The position numbers and the translations under genes are program-made. Below the pieces are notes generated by a model. It had not been told where the DNA came from, did not search any database, and saw nothing but the letters and a program-made list of their open reading frames with translations. From Halomonas sp. McH1-25 (GTDB taxonomy: Bacteria; Pseudomonadota; Gammaproteobacteria; Pseudomonadales; Halomonadaceae): a stretch of DNA of 64,000 nt. The stretch is from the NCBI RefSeq assembly GCF_022348165.1, contig NZ_JAKRFI010000007.1, positions 170,449 through 234,448 on the forward strand. Reading direction: 5' to 3'. Positions 29,610-38,643 of the stretch are shown one piece after another (the first letter of the stretch is position 1; each line of letters starts with the position of its first letter).

Positions 29610-32600
29610 ATGAATGAAGAACAACTGGAAGCCTTGTGTCTTGAGTGGTTTGTCGAAACCGGCTGGGAAATCGCCCACGGGCCGGACATTGCCCACGATG
29701 GCACCTCACCGGAGCGCGACGATTATAAGCAAGTGCTGCTGCGTGGTGATCTCGAAAAGGCCATCATAAAGCTCAACCCGCAGTTGCCCGATGACGCCAT
29801 TCAGCAGGCCGTGGCACAGGTCAGCAAACCGCAAAGCCCTGACCTCGTGCTCAGTAACCGCGCCTTCCACCAGTGGCTGCTCGATGGCGTGCCGGTGCAG
29901 TACAAGCACGATGACGACGTCGTGTATGACCACGCCTTTCTGATCGATTTCGAGCGCGTCGAGGCCAACCGTTTCCGCGCCATCAATCAGTTTACCCTTC
30001 AGGGCAGCAAACAGCCCCGCCGCCCGGATATCGTTTGCTTCGTCAATGGCCTGCCGCTGGCGGTAATCGAGCTGAAAAGCCCGAGCAGCGAAACTGCTGA
30101 TATCACCGGCGCCTTCAATCAGCTGCAAACCTACAAAACTGAAATTCCTGATCTATTCGTCACCAACGAAGCGCTGGTGATCAGCGATGGCTACACCGCG
30201 CGGGTTGGCTCGCTGACGGCGGATCAGGAGCGCTTCATGCCGTGGCGCACCATCAAGGATGAACACGACAAGCCGCTGCTGGAATGGCAGTTGGAAACCC
30301 TAGTGCGGGGCTTTTTCGACCGGGCGCTGTTGCTCGATTACCTGCGCTACTTCGTGTTATTCGAGACCGACGCCGAGCGGGTGATCAAGAAAATCGCCGG
30401 GTATCACCAGTTTCACGCCGTGCGTGAAGCGGTGAAGGCGACCGTGATCGCCGCCGAGGCGCCTGCGGCAGGCGTGGGCGAGAAACGCGCCACCTACGGC
30501 GATGAGGTCAAACCCGGCAGTAAGAAAGCTGGGGTGATATGGCATACCCAGGGCTCGGGCAAGAGCATTTCAATGGTCTGCTACGCGGGCAAGCTGTTGC
30601 AGCAACCGGCGATGCATAATCCAACACTGGTCGTGGTGACCGACCGTATTGATCTCGATGGTCAACTATTCGGCACCTTCAGCAGCGCACGCGACTTGCT
30701 CAAGCAGGACCCGGTACAGGCCGAGGGCCGCGAGAGCCTGCGCCAAAAGCTCGCCGAGCGGGAGTCAGGTGGGATCATCTTCACCACTGTTCAGAGATTT
30801 GCTTTGCTGGACGGCGAGAGCGGCCACCCAGTTCTTAATGACCGCCATAACATCGTAGTGATTTCGGACGAAGCGCACCGTAGCCAGTACGGTCTGAAAG
30901 CCGACCTCAAGCAGGACGGTCAATATAAATTTGGCTTTGCCAAGCACATGCGGGATGCGCTGCCCAACGCTTCCTTCATCGGCTTTACCGGCACGCCCAT
31001 TGCCAATGAAGACAAGGATACCCGTGCCGTCTTTGGTGATTACGTCTCGATCTACGATATTCAGGATGCTGTCGACGACGGCGCCACCGTGCCGATCTTC
31101 TACGAATCGCGCCTGGCGCGCCTCGACATCAACCGTGAGGAAATCAACCAGCTCTCCGAGCAGGTCGATGAGCTTATCGAGGATGATGAAGATACCGGCG
31201 CGCGGGAGCGCACCAAGGGCGAGTGGAGCCGCCTCGAAAAGCTGATGGGTGCCGAGCCGCGGCTAAAGCGTATCGCCTCGGACCTCGTCGAGCACTTCGA
31301 GACGCGCAACAAGACCATCGAAGGCAAGGCAATGATCGTCGCCATGAGCCGCACCATCTGTGCGCAGCTCTACAACGAGATCGTTGCGCTGCGCCCGGAC
31401 TGGCACGACGACGACCCGGAAAAGGGCGCGATCAAGGTCATCATGACCGGCTCGGCCGCCGACAGCCCGCTGCTGACGCCCCACATCTACAACAAGACAA
31501 CCAAGAAACGGCTGGAGAAGCGGTTCAAGAACCCGGCGGACCCGCTCAAGCTGGTGATCGTGCGCGATATGTGGCTGACCGGCTTCGACGCGCCGTGCTG
31601 CCATACCATGTACGTCGACAAGCCCATGAAAGGGCACAACCTGATGCAGGCCATCGCTCGGGTGAATCGGGTGTTCAAGGACAAGCCCGGCGGGCTGGTG
31701 GTCGACTACATTGGCATCGCCAACGAGCTGAAAAATGCCCTCAAGATATATACCGACTCGCGCGGCAAGGGGCAGCCCACCTACAGCGCCGAGGAAGCCT
31801 TCGCGGTGCTGGAAGAGAAGCTCGATATCATCCACGGCATGTTTGCCAAGGGCGCCAACCGTGAAGGCTTCGACTACAGCGGCTTCGAAGAGGCGCCGCA
31901 TAAACTGCTACCGCCGGCGGCCAACTACATCCTGAGTCTGGAAAAGGGTAAGCAGCGCTTTCTCGATACGGTATTGAAAATCAATAAGGCGTATTCGCTG
32001 TGCAGCACGCTGGATGAGGCCAAGGCGTTGCACAAGGAAATCGCGTTTCTCTCGGCCATCAAGGCGGCACTGGTCAAACATACCAGCGTGAATCGCTCGC
32101 GCAGTGAAGAGCAGAAAAATTCCGCGCTCAAGCAGATCCTCGATAACGCCGTAGTGGCCGAGGACGTGACGGACGTGTTCGCGCTCTGCGGGCTCGACAA
32201 GCCCAATATCGGGCTGCTCTCCGATGAGTTTCTTGAAGACGTACGCCAGATGCCGTATCGCAATCTGGCCGTTGAGCTGTTGGAGAAACTGCTCAAGGAC
32301 GACATCAAGGCAAAAACGCGCACTAACGCCGTGCAGGAGAAAAAGTACTCGGATCGCTTGCAGGAGACGCTGCGCAAGTACAACAACCGCGGCATCGAAA
32401 CGGCGCAGGTGATCGAAGAGCTGATCGCCATGGCCAAGCAGTTCAAGGCCGATATGGAACGCGACGAGGCGCTGGGCCTGAACCCCGACGAGATCGCTTT
32501 TTACGACGCCTTGATCACCAACGAAAGCGCGGTACGAGAGCTGGGTGATGATAAGTTGCGGGCACTGGCGGTCGAGGTCACCAACAAGCTGCGTGGCTCG

Positions 32601-32762
32601 ACCACCGTCGACTGGCAGGTGCGGGAAAGCGTGCGCGCTAAACTGCGCATTCTGGTGCGCCGAACGCTGCAGCGCTACAAATACCCGCCGGACAAGTCGC
32701 CGGAAGTCATCGAGCTGATTCTCAAGCAGGCCGAGCTGCTTTCCAATCAGTGGACATCCTGA
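29610..32762 (+). CDS. hsdR: Type I restriction enzyme motor/endonuclease subunit HsdR
   Basis: 1050 aa from ATG 29610 with GAGGAG upstream; the frame extends upstream into the SIR2 gene but lacks family similarity. PD-(D/E)xK nuclease near the N-terminus (RRPDIVCF then LAVIELKSP), SF2 translocase with Walker A HTQGSGKS (about 313), [11 protein letters not shown] (about 420), GFTGTP and motif [11 protein letters not shown], and a C-terminal helical domain that docks to HsdM. It translocates and cleaves unmethylated DNA. It begins 10 bp after the SIR2 stop. Confidence 0.96.
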   Translation: MNEEQLEALCLEWFVETGWEIAHGPDIAHDGTSPERDDYKQVLLRGDLEKAIIKLNPQLPDDAIQQAVAQVSKPQSPDLVLSNRAFHQWLLDGVPVQYKHDDDVVYDHAFLIDFERVEANRFRAINQFTLQGSKQPRRPDIVCFVNGLPLAVIELKSPSSETADITGAFNQLQTYKTEIPDLFVTNEALVISDGYTARVGSLTADQERFMPWRTIKDEHDKPLLEWQLETLVRGFFDRALLLDYLRYFVLFETDAERVIKKIAGYHQFHAVREAVKATVIAAEAPAAGVGEKRATYGDEVKPGSKKAGVIWHTQGSGKSISMVCYAGKLLQQPAMHNPTLVVVTDRIDLDGQLFGTFSSARDLLKQDPVQAEGRESLRQKLAERESGGIIFTTVQRFALLDGESGHPVLNDRHNIVVISDEAHRSQYGLKADLKQDGQYKFGFAKHMRDALPNASFIGFTGTPIANEDKDTRAVFGDYVSIYDIQDAVDDGATVPIFYESRLARLDINREEINQLSEQVDELIEDDEDTGARERTKGEWSRLEKLMGAEPRLKRIASDLVEHFETRNKTIEGKAMIVAMSRTICAQLYNEIVALRPDWHDDDPEKGAIKVIMTGSAADSPLLTPHIYNKTTKKRLEKRFKNPADPLKLVIVRDMWLTGFDAPCCHTMYVDKPMKGHNLMQAIARVNRVFKDKPGGLVVDYIGIANELKNALKIYTDSRGKGQPTYSAEEAFAVLEEKLDIIHGMFAKGANREGFDYSGFEEAPHKLLPPAANYILSLEKGKQRFLDTVLKINKAYSLCSTLDEAKALHKEIAFLSAIKAALVKHTSVNRSRSEEQKNSALKQILDNAVVAEDVTDVFALCGLDKPNIGLLSDEFLEDVRQMPYRNLAVELLEKLLKDDIKAKTRTNAVQEKKYSDRLQETLRKYNNRGIETAQVIEELIAMAKQFKADMERDEALGLNPDEIAFYDALITNESAVRELGDDKLRALAVEVTNKLRGSTTVDWQVRESVRAKLRILVRRTLQRYKYPPDKSPEVIELILKQAELLSNQWTS

Positions 32763-32927
32763 TTTCATCGCTTTGGAGCCCGTATGACTCGCAGTCAAGC
32801 CGGCTCCACTTCTAGGCGCTTACCCCTATAGCTTGATACATGTCCGATAAGCCCCACATTTCAATCAACGTTCTGGACGAAGTTTTGGCCGGTGGGCTGT
32901 ACTTGTCCGGCTATTGACTGTAGCCCG

Positions 32928-33090
32928 TTATCGATGGCACTGCCTGCCACCAGGGCTCGGCCATGCGGAGTGAGATGGGTATTCCGTCACGACAGTCGCC
33001 CCGCGATCCGTAGTCACCACCGTATGCTCATACTGCATCACAGGTGCACGGGGTTTGTTGTAGGGCGCCAGCCGTCATCGCCTTCGGCGG
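32928..33090 (-). pseudogene. Fragment of a type I methionine aminopeptidase
   Basis: On the minus strand a frame reads LAPYNKPRAPVMQYEHTVV followed by TTDRGATVVTEY, which resembles the C-terminal end of MAP (the QYEHT-V-VT-x-x-G motif). The preceding EGDDGW is in another frame, so there is a frameshift, and no upstream part of the enzyme is present. It is a decayed fragment between hsdR and the dadA fragment. The rest of 32763-33124 shows no gene. Confidence 0.6.
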
Positions 33091-33124
33091 AGTATCCCTG
33101 CGCCGAGTCAAATTGCACCAAGCG

Positions 33125-33395
33125 GGCGCCCGCTTTCGTACTGACTTCACCTTCAGAAGCGATCAACGCGGAACGGGGCCATATCCACTGCGGGTTCTTC
33201 GCCATCCATTATCTGGGCGAGCCATAGCCCTGCCTTGTCGGGGGCCGGGCCGATCACCGGTTTCATGTCGGGCAGGCAGGGGCGGGCGCCTTTCCAGGGC
33301 TGGCTGTCGCGACGCTTGCCCAGCGGGAACAGCTGGCACGCTACCTTCTCGGTGGCCAGCTGCTGTACTGGAGCGGCGATTCTGGGGAGGCGAAC
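33125..33395 (-). pseudogene. Degenerate copy of the dadA 3' end
   Basis: This stretch repeats the 3' end of dadA and its downstream sequence (36330-36660). 33217-33333 aligns without gaps to 36484-36600 with two differences that I can count. Upstream of this the copy lacks about 50 bp of dadA and is diverged. Its far edge joins a guaA fragment near 33391-33402. It is a relic of a recombination event, not a gene. Confidence 0.9.
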
Positions 33396-33402
33396 TCGGC
33401 CA

Positions 33403-33801
33403 CCCTACGACATGGTCTACCGCCACCCCTTCCCGGGGCCGGGCCTGGGCGTGCGCATCCTCGGCGAAGTGAAGAAGGAGTATGCCGATATCCTGCGCGA
33501 AGCCGACGCCATCTTCATCGAGGAGCTGCACAACGCCGACTGGTACCACAAGACCAGCCAGGCCTTCGCCGTGTTCCTGCCGGTGAAATCCGTCGGGGTG
33601 GTCGGCGACGGCCGCCGCTACGAATGGTTCATCGCCCTGCGCGCCGTGGAAACCATCGACTTCATGACCGCCCGCTGGGCCCACCTGCCGTACGAGCTGC
33701 TGGAGAAGGTCTCCAACCGCATCATCAACGAGATCCGCGGCGTATCGCGCGTGACCTACGACGTGAGCAGCAAGCCGCCCGCGACGATCGAGTGGGAGTG
33801 A
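33403..33801 (+). pseudogene. Second copy of the guaA 3' end
   Basis: The 399 bases align without gaps to 24683-25081, the last third of guaA, with about 15 substitutions by my count. All but one look synonymous (V to F in EW-x-IAL). The synonymous differences suggest a guaA allele from a related strain, not a recent in-place duplication. Homology also extends about 10 bp upstream (GAACTCGGCC). A longer open frame from 33235 runs antisense through the dadA fragment into this one and is a chance fusion. It lacks the amidotransferase and most of the ATP-pyrophosphatase domain. Confidence 0.93.
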
Positions 33802-33860
33802 TCAGCCTGGTAGGGCAGGCGAGAGCCGCCTAAACCTACTGCATCACCCGTCTCATACGA

Positions 33861-33887
33861 AAGCCTGCCTTTACTGGCAGGCTTTTT
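33861..33887 (+). terminator. Terminator after the guaA fragment
   Basis: Stem AAGCCTGCC / GGCAGGCTT with a 6-nt loop and a T-tract. It differs in sequence from the terminator after intact guaA, consistent with the fragment coming with its own flank from another strain. The remainder of 33802-34085 is AT-rich without a gene. Confidence 0.88.
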
Positions 33888-34085
33888 TGTTGCAAAACGT
33901 TACTATGCTAAGGCTAACTATGGTTAAGGCTCCGAGGAAGCGGCCGATAGAAGATGGAAAGAAATGATGCGTAGGAGGTCGCAGGGAAAGGATGTCATCA
34001 CCGGGCGATGGGGTGGCTGGATCAATTTTTTATTAAACACTGATCGATTTTAAGGATGTGATTTTTTAATTTTAGAGACGGACTT

Positions 34086-35738
34086 ATGAAAAAAAGTAGT
34101 TTGACAGGATTTAGATTCAGGAAGCATATGTCGATTGGTAGGTTGGGAGCAGAAGAAGATCATGCTTTCTTACAGAGTTGCTTTATAGATACCGGGGACT
34201 ACGAAGTTGCGATTGATGTAACATCGTCGCACAGTATTTTGTTGGGGAGGACAGGTTCAGGAAAAAGTGCCCTATTAGAAAAAATAAAAAATGATTGCGA
34301 GCATACTGTTGAGATACACCCTGAAGAGCTTTCTTTAAGCTATATATCTAATTCAAATATTTTGAGTTTTGTTAGTCAGCTTGGTGTTAGTCTCGATTTG
34401 TTTTTTCAGCTATTATGGAGGCATATTTTTGCTGTTGAGTTGATAAAGTCAAAATATAAAATAACTAATGAGGATCAAGTTAGAGGTTTCTTTGATAGAT
34501 TTTCTTTTAGCTTTAGTAGAGACAGAAAGCGTGAGCGGGCTATAGAGTATCTTAAGCAATGGGGTGATAAGTTCTGGTTGGAGACAGATGTAAGGATACA
34601 AGAGCTGACAAAAAGAATAGAAGATCAGCTTTCGGCAGGTATAAATGCTTCAGATTACGGAGTGCCTGTTACTGCTGAAGGAGCTAGAAAGTTAACGGAA
34701 GAGCAAAAGATAGAAGTATCCGAGAGAGCTACTAAAATAGTTAACAGTGTACAAATACAAAAGCTGAACGAACTCATTAGGTTTATGGGGGAGGAGGTTT
34801 TTACAGACCCCCAGAATAAATACTATTTAGTCATAGATAAGCTGGATGAGAATTGGGTTGATGACAGCTTGCGTTATCAGCTCATTAGGTCTTTAATAGA
34901 TACCATTAAAACATTTAGGAATATTGAGCCTGTAAAAATACTGATTGCTCTTAGGAAAGATCTTCTAGATAGGGTTATTGAAAAAACAAACTACCAAGGG
35001 TTTCAGCCGGAAAAATATAGAGATCTTTATTTGCCTATAAAATGGAGTAGAGAAGATCTGTATGATTTAGTTTTAAAGAGGATAGGACAGCTTCTTAAAG
35101 AGCAATATACATCTAAGTCTGCAAGGTTCGAAGATGTTTTTCCTAGTCATGTGGGCAACCAAACTTGCATGGATTTCATTATGGATAGAACCTTGATGAG
35201 GCCGAGAGATATAATTGTTTATATTAACCAATGCATAGAGCTTGCTCAGAATCGTTCTCAGATTACTGCAAGTTTAGTGAGAGAAGCCGAAATTGCATAT
35301 TCCAAAGAGAGGATATCTAGCCTTGGTTACGAGTGGGGAGCAGACTATCCTCTTTTCTATCGCTATGTAAACCTGTTAAGAAGGAAAAGGTCAACTTTCA
35401 CACATTCGGATGTTTCTAAAGATGAAATTGATGAGTTTGCGTATGACATGATTGTTGAAGAGCAGGCTGGCAATGACCCTGTTAGGAAATTGGCAGTATC
35501 ATATTATGAAAACAGTGAGATAAGCAGGTCTTCTTTTCTCAATAAGTTTATTACGATACTTTACCGAATTGGCGTGATAGGCGTGAAGCAAGATGCATAC
35601 TCAAGTGTGGTTTGGTATCAAGATAATGATTTAATGTTATCAGAGAGTGAGGCAAAAAGATCTTCCTTCTTTCATATACATCCTATGGTTTGGCGGGAGC
35701 TGGGAGTTGTGCCAGTTGGAAGCGCTAAGAAAAGATAG
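34086..35738 (+). CDS. Stand-alone P-loop ATPase, probable defence gene
   Basis: 550 aa, AT-rich relative to the backbone. Walker A is LLGRTGSGKSALLEK (about 54-68); a Walker B-like YYLVIDKLDENWVDD follows near 250, then a sensor-like IALRKDLLD (about 293) and an RPRDII motif (about 375). This layout resembles the STAND-like P-loop ATPase family typified by Sll1717. No effector domain is obvious at either end. Location in an island between a restriction system and a rhuM remnant suggests defence, but function is unknown. Confidence 0.75.
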   Translation: MKKSSLTGFRFRKHMSIGRLGAEEDHAFLQSCFIDTGDYEVAIDVTSSHSILLGRTGSGKSALLEKIKNDCEHTVEIHPEELSLSYISNSNILSFVSQLGVSLDLFFQLLWRHIFAVELIKSKYKITNEDQVRGFFDRFSFSFSRDRKRERAIEYLKQWGDKFWLETDVRIQELTKRIEDQLSAGINASDYGVPVTAEGARKLTEEQKIEVSERATKIVNSVQIQKLNELIRFMGEEVFTDPQNKYYLVIDKLDENWVDDSLRYQLIRSLIDTIKTFRNIEPVKILIALRKDLLDRVIEKTNYQGFQPEKYRDLYLPIKWSREDLYDLVLKRIGQLLKEQYTSKSARFEDVFPSHVGNQTCMDFIMDRTLMRPRDIIVYINQCIELAQNRSQITASLVREAEIAYSKERISSLGYEWGADYPLFYRYVNLLRRKRSTFTHSDVSKDEIDEFAYDMIVEEQAGNDPVRKLAVSYYENSEISRSSFLNKFITILYRIGVIGVKQDAYSSVVWYQDNDLMLSESEAKRSSFFHIHPMVWRELGVVPVGSAKKR

Positions 35739-35856
35739 TGGTATTGAGGTTTCCTTTTGAAATTCAGAAATTATCGTTGCGACGTTAGTTTGACAAGAAT
35801 AGTTCGATCAACAATCTATAACATTCTGTTATTGAGCGCTTTTTGACTAGGTCGAC

Positions 35857-36310
35857 ATGAACGAACAGCGTCAGATACTAATCTACGAAGATGCCTACAA
35901 GGCCGTCGAAGTTCGCCTGGACGAAGGTCGCGAGACAGTATGGCTGACACAGCGGCAGATGACCGAGATGTACGACACTTCGACAGGCAATATTAGTCTT
36001 CACCTCAAAAATATCTACGCTAACGAAGAACTTGGAGAAAGCGCAACTACCAAGGAATCCTTGGTAGCTCGCTAAGAGGGCTAGCGTCAGGTACGGAGGC
36101 GAGTCCGGCTCTCATTTCCATGGGCTACCGCGTCAACTCCCGGCATGCGGTTCGTTTTCGCCAGTGGACACGCGTGTCCTGTGCAATCACCTGATCCATG
36201 GCTGGACACTGCACCGCAACGCTTCGAAGCCAACGCGTGGGAAGCGGCGATGGCACTGGTGCGCAAGGCACGAATGGATGGTTGCCAAGGGACAGAGGAG
36301 TCGCAAGTAG
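35857..36310 (+). pseudogene. Broken RhuM-family gene
   Basis: The first 72 codons (35857-36075) read as the N-terminus of a RhuM-family protein (VEVRLDEGRETVWLTQRQM, then NISLHLKNIY) and end early at a stop. Further down, other frames read GYRVNSRHAVRFRQW and LIHGWTL, then ALVRKA, which match the downstream RhuM region. An internal part is deleted and there are frameshifts, so the gene is dead. RhuM genes often travel with mobile and restriction loci. Confidence 0.8.
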
Positions 36311-36315
36311 ATAGC

Positions 36316-36345
36316 ATAAAGCGGGCGCCTCAAGGGCGCCCGCTT
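36316..36345 (-). terminator. Terminator of dadA
   Basis: Minus-strand stem AAGCGGGCGCC / GGCGCCCGCTT with a 5-nt loop and a short T-rich end, just after the dadA stop. A half copy occurs in the dadA relic near 33121. Confidence 0.7.
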
Positions 36346-36362
36346 CCGTATTAACCTCACAT

Positions 36363-37604
36363 TCAAAAGCGATCGACGCGGAACGGGGTCATATCCACCG
36401 CGGGCGCTTCGCCTTCCATCATCTGGGTGAGCAGTTCGCCGGTGGCCGGGCCCAGGGTAAAGCCCTGATGGCCGTGGCCGAAGGCGAGCCATAGCCCTGC
36501 CTTGTCGGGGGCCGGGCCGATCACTGGCTTCATGTCGGGCAGGCAGGGGCGGGCGCCTTTCCAGGGCTGGCTGTCGCGACGCTTGCCCAGCGGGAACAGC
36601 TTGCGTGCCACTTTCTCGGCGGCGGCCAACTGCTTGTACTGGGGCGGCGAGTTCAGGTCGGCCAGCTCGGCGCCGGTGGTCAGCCGAATCCCGGCGCGCA
36701 TGGGTTCGAGCAGGAATCCCTTCTCGGCATCCATCACCCAGTGGTTGAGCTTGGCCTCCTTTTCGGCGGAGTAGTGCATGTGGTAGCCGCGTTTCACGAA
36801 CAGCGGAACCTTCATGCCCAGCCTAGCCAGCAGTTCACCGGTCCAGGGGCCCATGGCCACCACCACCTGCTCGGCTTCCAGATCCCCCTCGCTGGTCTTG
36901 ACCTGCCAGCCACCCTCCACCTGGTGCACGTCTTCGACGCTGGCCTGCTTCACCTGGCCGCCCTGTTCGGCAAAGCTGCGGGCATAGGCCTGCACTAGGC
37001 CGCCGGGGTCCGAGACCATCCAAGGCTGCGTCCAGTGGATCGCCCCGATCAGCCCCTTGCCCAAGTGCGGCTCCTTGGCGTAGAGCGCCTCGGCACCCAG
37101 CACCTCGTACTCGACTCCGAAGCGCTCGTGATTCTCCTGGGCCACTTGCTGGCGTTCCTCGAACTCCTTGCAGGTGCGGTAAAGCTCCAGCCAACCGCCC
37201 TTGCGCACCAGCGCCTCGGCACCGGCGGCTTCGATCATCGGCGCGTGGGCCTCCTGGCAGCGCATGATCAGCGATGCCCACTCGCGCACAATGCGTGCGT
37301 AGCGCTCGCCGCTCGAGTTCAGCCAGTAATCCAATAGCGGGCCCGCCGCACTCATCATGCCGGTGGGGCGGTAGCGGATATCCACCTCGCGGTTGGGCAG
37401 CACCCGCAGCAGGGTGCCGATATCCCGGGGGAAGGCGTAGGGGCGCACTGCCTCGCGCTGGATGATGCCGGCATTGCCGAAGGAGGTCTCGAGCCCCGGC
37501 TCGCGGCGGTCCACCAGCGTGACGTCATGGCCGCGACGCACCAGGTGCCAGGCCACGGATACGCCGACCACGCCGGCACCCAGAACGATGATATTGCGGG
37601 CCAT
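36363..37604 (-). CDS. dadA: FAD-dependent D-amino acid dehydrogenase (DadA type)
   Basis: 413 aa from ATG 37604, with GGAG upstream; an earlier in-frame start lacks similarity. The FAD dinucleotide fold GAGVVGVSVAWHL opens the protein; the C-terminal part has the second FAD motif in GLWLAFGHGHQGFTLGPATG. The family oxidises D-amino acids to keto acids at the membrane. DadA proteins are about 416-432 aa. The 3' end is copied in a degraded form at 33125-33395. Substrate is not set by sequence; other glycine-oxidase-like amines are possible. Confidence 0.85.
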   Translation of the reverse strand: MARNIIVLGAGVVGVSVAWHLVRRGHDVTLVDRREPGLETSFGNAGIIQREAVRPYAFPRDIGTLLRVLPNREVDIRYRPTGMMSAAGPLLDYWLNSSGERYARIVREWASLIMRCQEAHAPMIEAAGAEALVRKGGWLELYRTCKEFEERQQVAQENHERFGVEYEVLGAEALYAKEPHLGKGLIGAIHWTQPWMVSDPGGLVQAYARSFAEQGGQVKQASVEDVHQVEGGWQVKTSEGDLEAEQVVVAMGPWTGELLARLGMKVPLFVKRGYHMHYSAEKEAKLNHWVMDAEKGFLLEPMRAGIRLTTGAELADLNSPPQYKQLAAAEKVARKLFPLGKRRDSQPWKGARPCLPDMKPVIGPAPDKAGLWLAFGHGHQGFTLGPATGELLTQMMEGEAPAVDMTPFRVDRF

Positions 37605-37887
37605 GAAGGTCTCCTTGCCAGTGGATACGAGATGCTCCGCTGGTAGCAGAGCCGTTATGTAAAGGAGTCTATCAGCCCTTCCCATAAAATCGGCTACGTG
37701 CTGGTAATTAAGGTTATGGTCCTGTATTTAGGGAAGAAGGCCGAGTATTTATCCAGAAGTATGGTGTTAAAAAGCATTTTTTCCGTAGCTGGTTCCTGGG
37801 CCTGCACGGGCTATTATCGAAGCGTCGAGGCGCTGTACAGCTGAGTGCCATAGCCTGCGTTGCGGCGGGTACGTGGATTAACGCGTT

Positions 37888-38457
37888 TCAGGCCTGACGC
37901 AGGTCGGCCAGGACGCGACGCCCGCGCAGGCAGTCCTGTTCGTGCGCGTCATCGCGCCAGGTTTCCTGTATGCCTTGTTCCACCCATGCGCTAACTGCCG
38001 GATGGGCGAGCAAGCGCTCCGCATAGGCCTCGGCCTGTGCCGATAGGGTCAGCCCATAGGTGCGGTAGCGAACCGCCACGGGTGCGTAGAACGCATCGAC
38101 CGCGCCAAATGTCTCGCCTGCCAGCCAGGGTCCACCGAAGCGCTTAAGGCCATCCGCCCACAGTGCCATCAATCGAGTCAGGTCTTTCTCCAACGCCGGG
38201 CTTGTTGTCCCGAGTTCGATCCGCAGGGCACAGTTCATCGAGCATTCATCGCGTAGGGCCATGAACCCCGAATGCATTTCCGCACACGCCGAGCGTGCCC
38301 AGGCGCGGGCCGTTCTATCCGCTGGCCACACGTCCGGGTGGGCTTCTGCCAGGTACTCGACGATGGCCAGGGAATCCCAGACCAGTAAATCCTCATCCTT
38401 TAGGCAGGGCACCTTGCCGGTGGGCGAGAACGCCTTGAAGGCATATCTGACCGGAGT
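37888..38457 (-). pseudogene. Glutathione S-transferase gene lacking its 5' end
   Basis: The frame reads as a GST from the middle of the thioredoxin-like domain (FKAFSPTGKVPCLKDEDLLVWDSLAIVEYLAE) through the helical C-terminal domain. The first approximately 45 residues, with the glutathione-contacting start, are missing: reading upstream, similarity stops near 38457 where the sequence becomes AT-rich. The ATG at 38412 would give a 174-aa protein without the active-site residue. The loss coincides with the edge of the AT-rich halogenation cassette, so the gene was probably cut by its insertion. Confidence 0.8.
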
Positions 38458-38540
38458 GCCGAAACAGGAGAAAATCCCATTCTATATCAATTGGATACGC
38501 ATAATTTACAGTTGGGAAGTTGAATAAGTTTGATGGCTAT

Positions 38541-38579
38541 TGTTCTGTATGCTATACGATAAGTACAGCATACCGAACA
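38541..38579. promoter_or_regulatory. Large dyad operator upstream of the threonine cassette
   Basis: Arms TGTTC-T-GTATGCT and AGCATAC-C-GAACA pair perfectly except for the T/C spacer, around a 13-bp AT-rich centre (38554-38566). It lies 65 bp before the start of the adenylation gene. A two-fold site of this size suggests binding by a dimeric regulator, most simply the XRE-cupin protein encoded at the end of the cassette. Not demonstrated. Confidence 0.6.
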
Positions 38580-38643
38580 ATATCCGTTCCATGTGCCCGG
38601 TAAGCTGGCGTTGAGAATCGTATGGCGAACAAAGGAGGGAGCG

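Noticed and set aside
33235..33801. A 188-codon open frame ending in the guaA C-terminus
   Set aside because: The first part is the antisense reading of the dadA relic and only by chance in frame with the guaA fragment. It lacks all catalytic parts of GMP synthase.
25082..36362. Integrase-driven genomic island at the guaA 3' end
   Set aside because: The duplicated guaA end looks like an att-type arrangement, but no integrase or transposase is found, and the copy is 399 bp with silent differences, which fits homologous recombination better.
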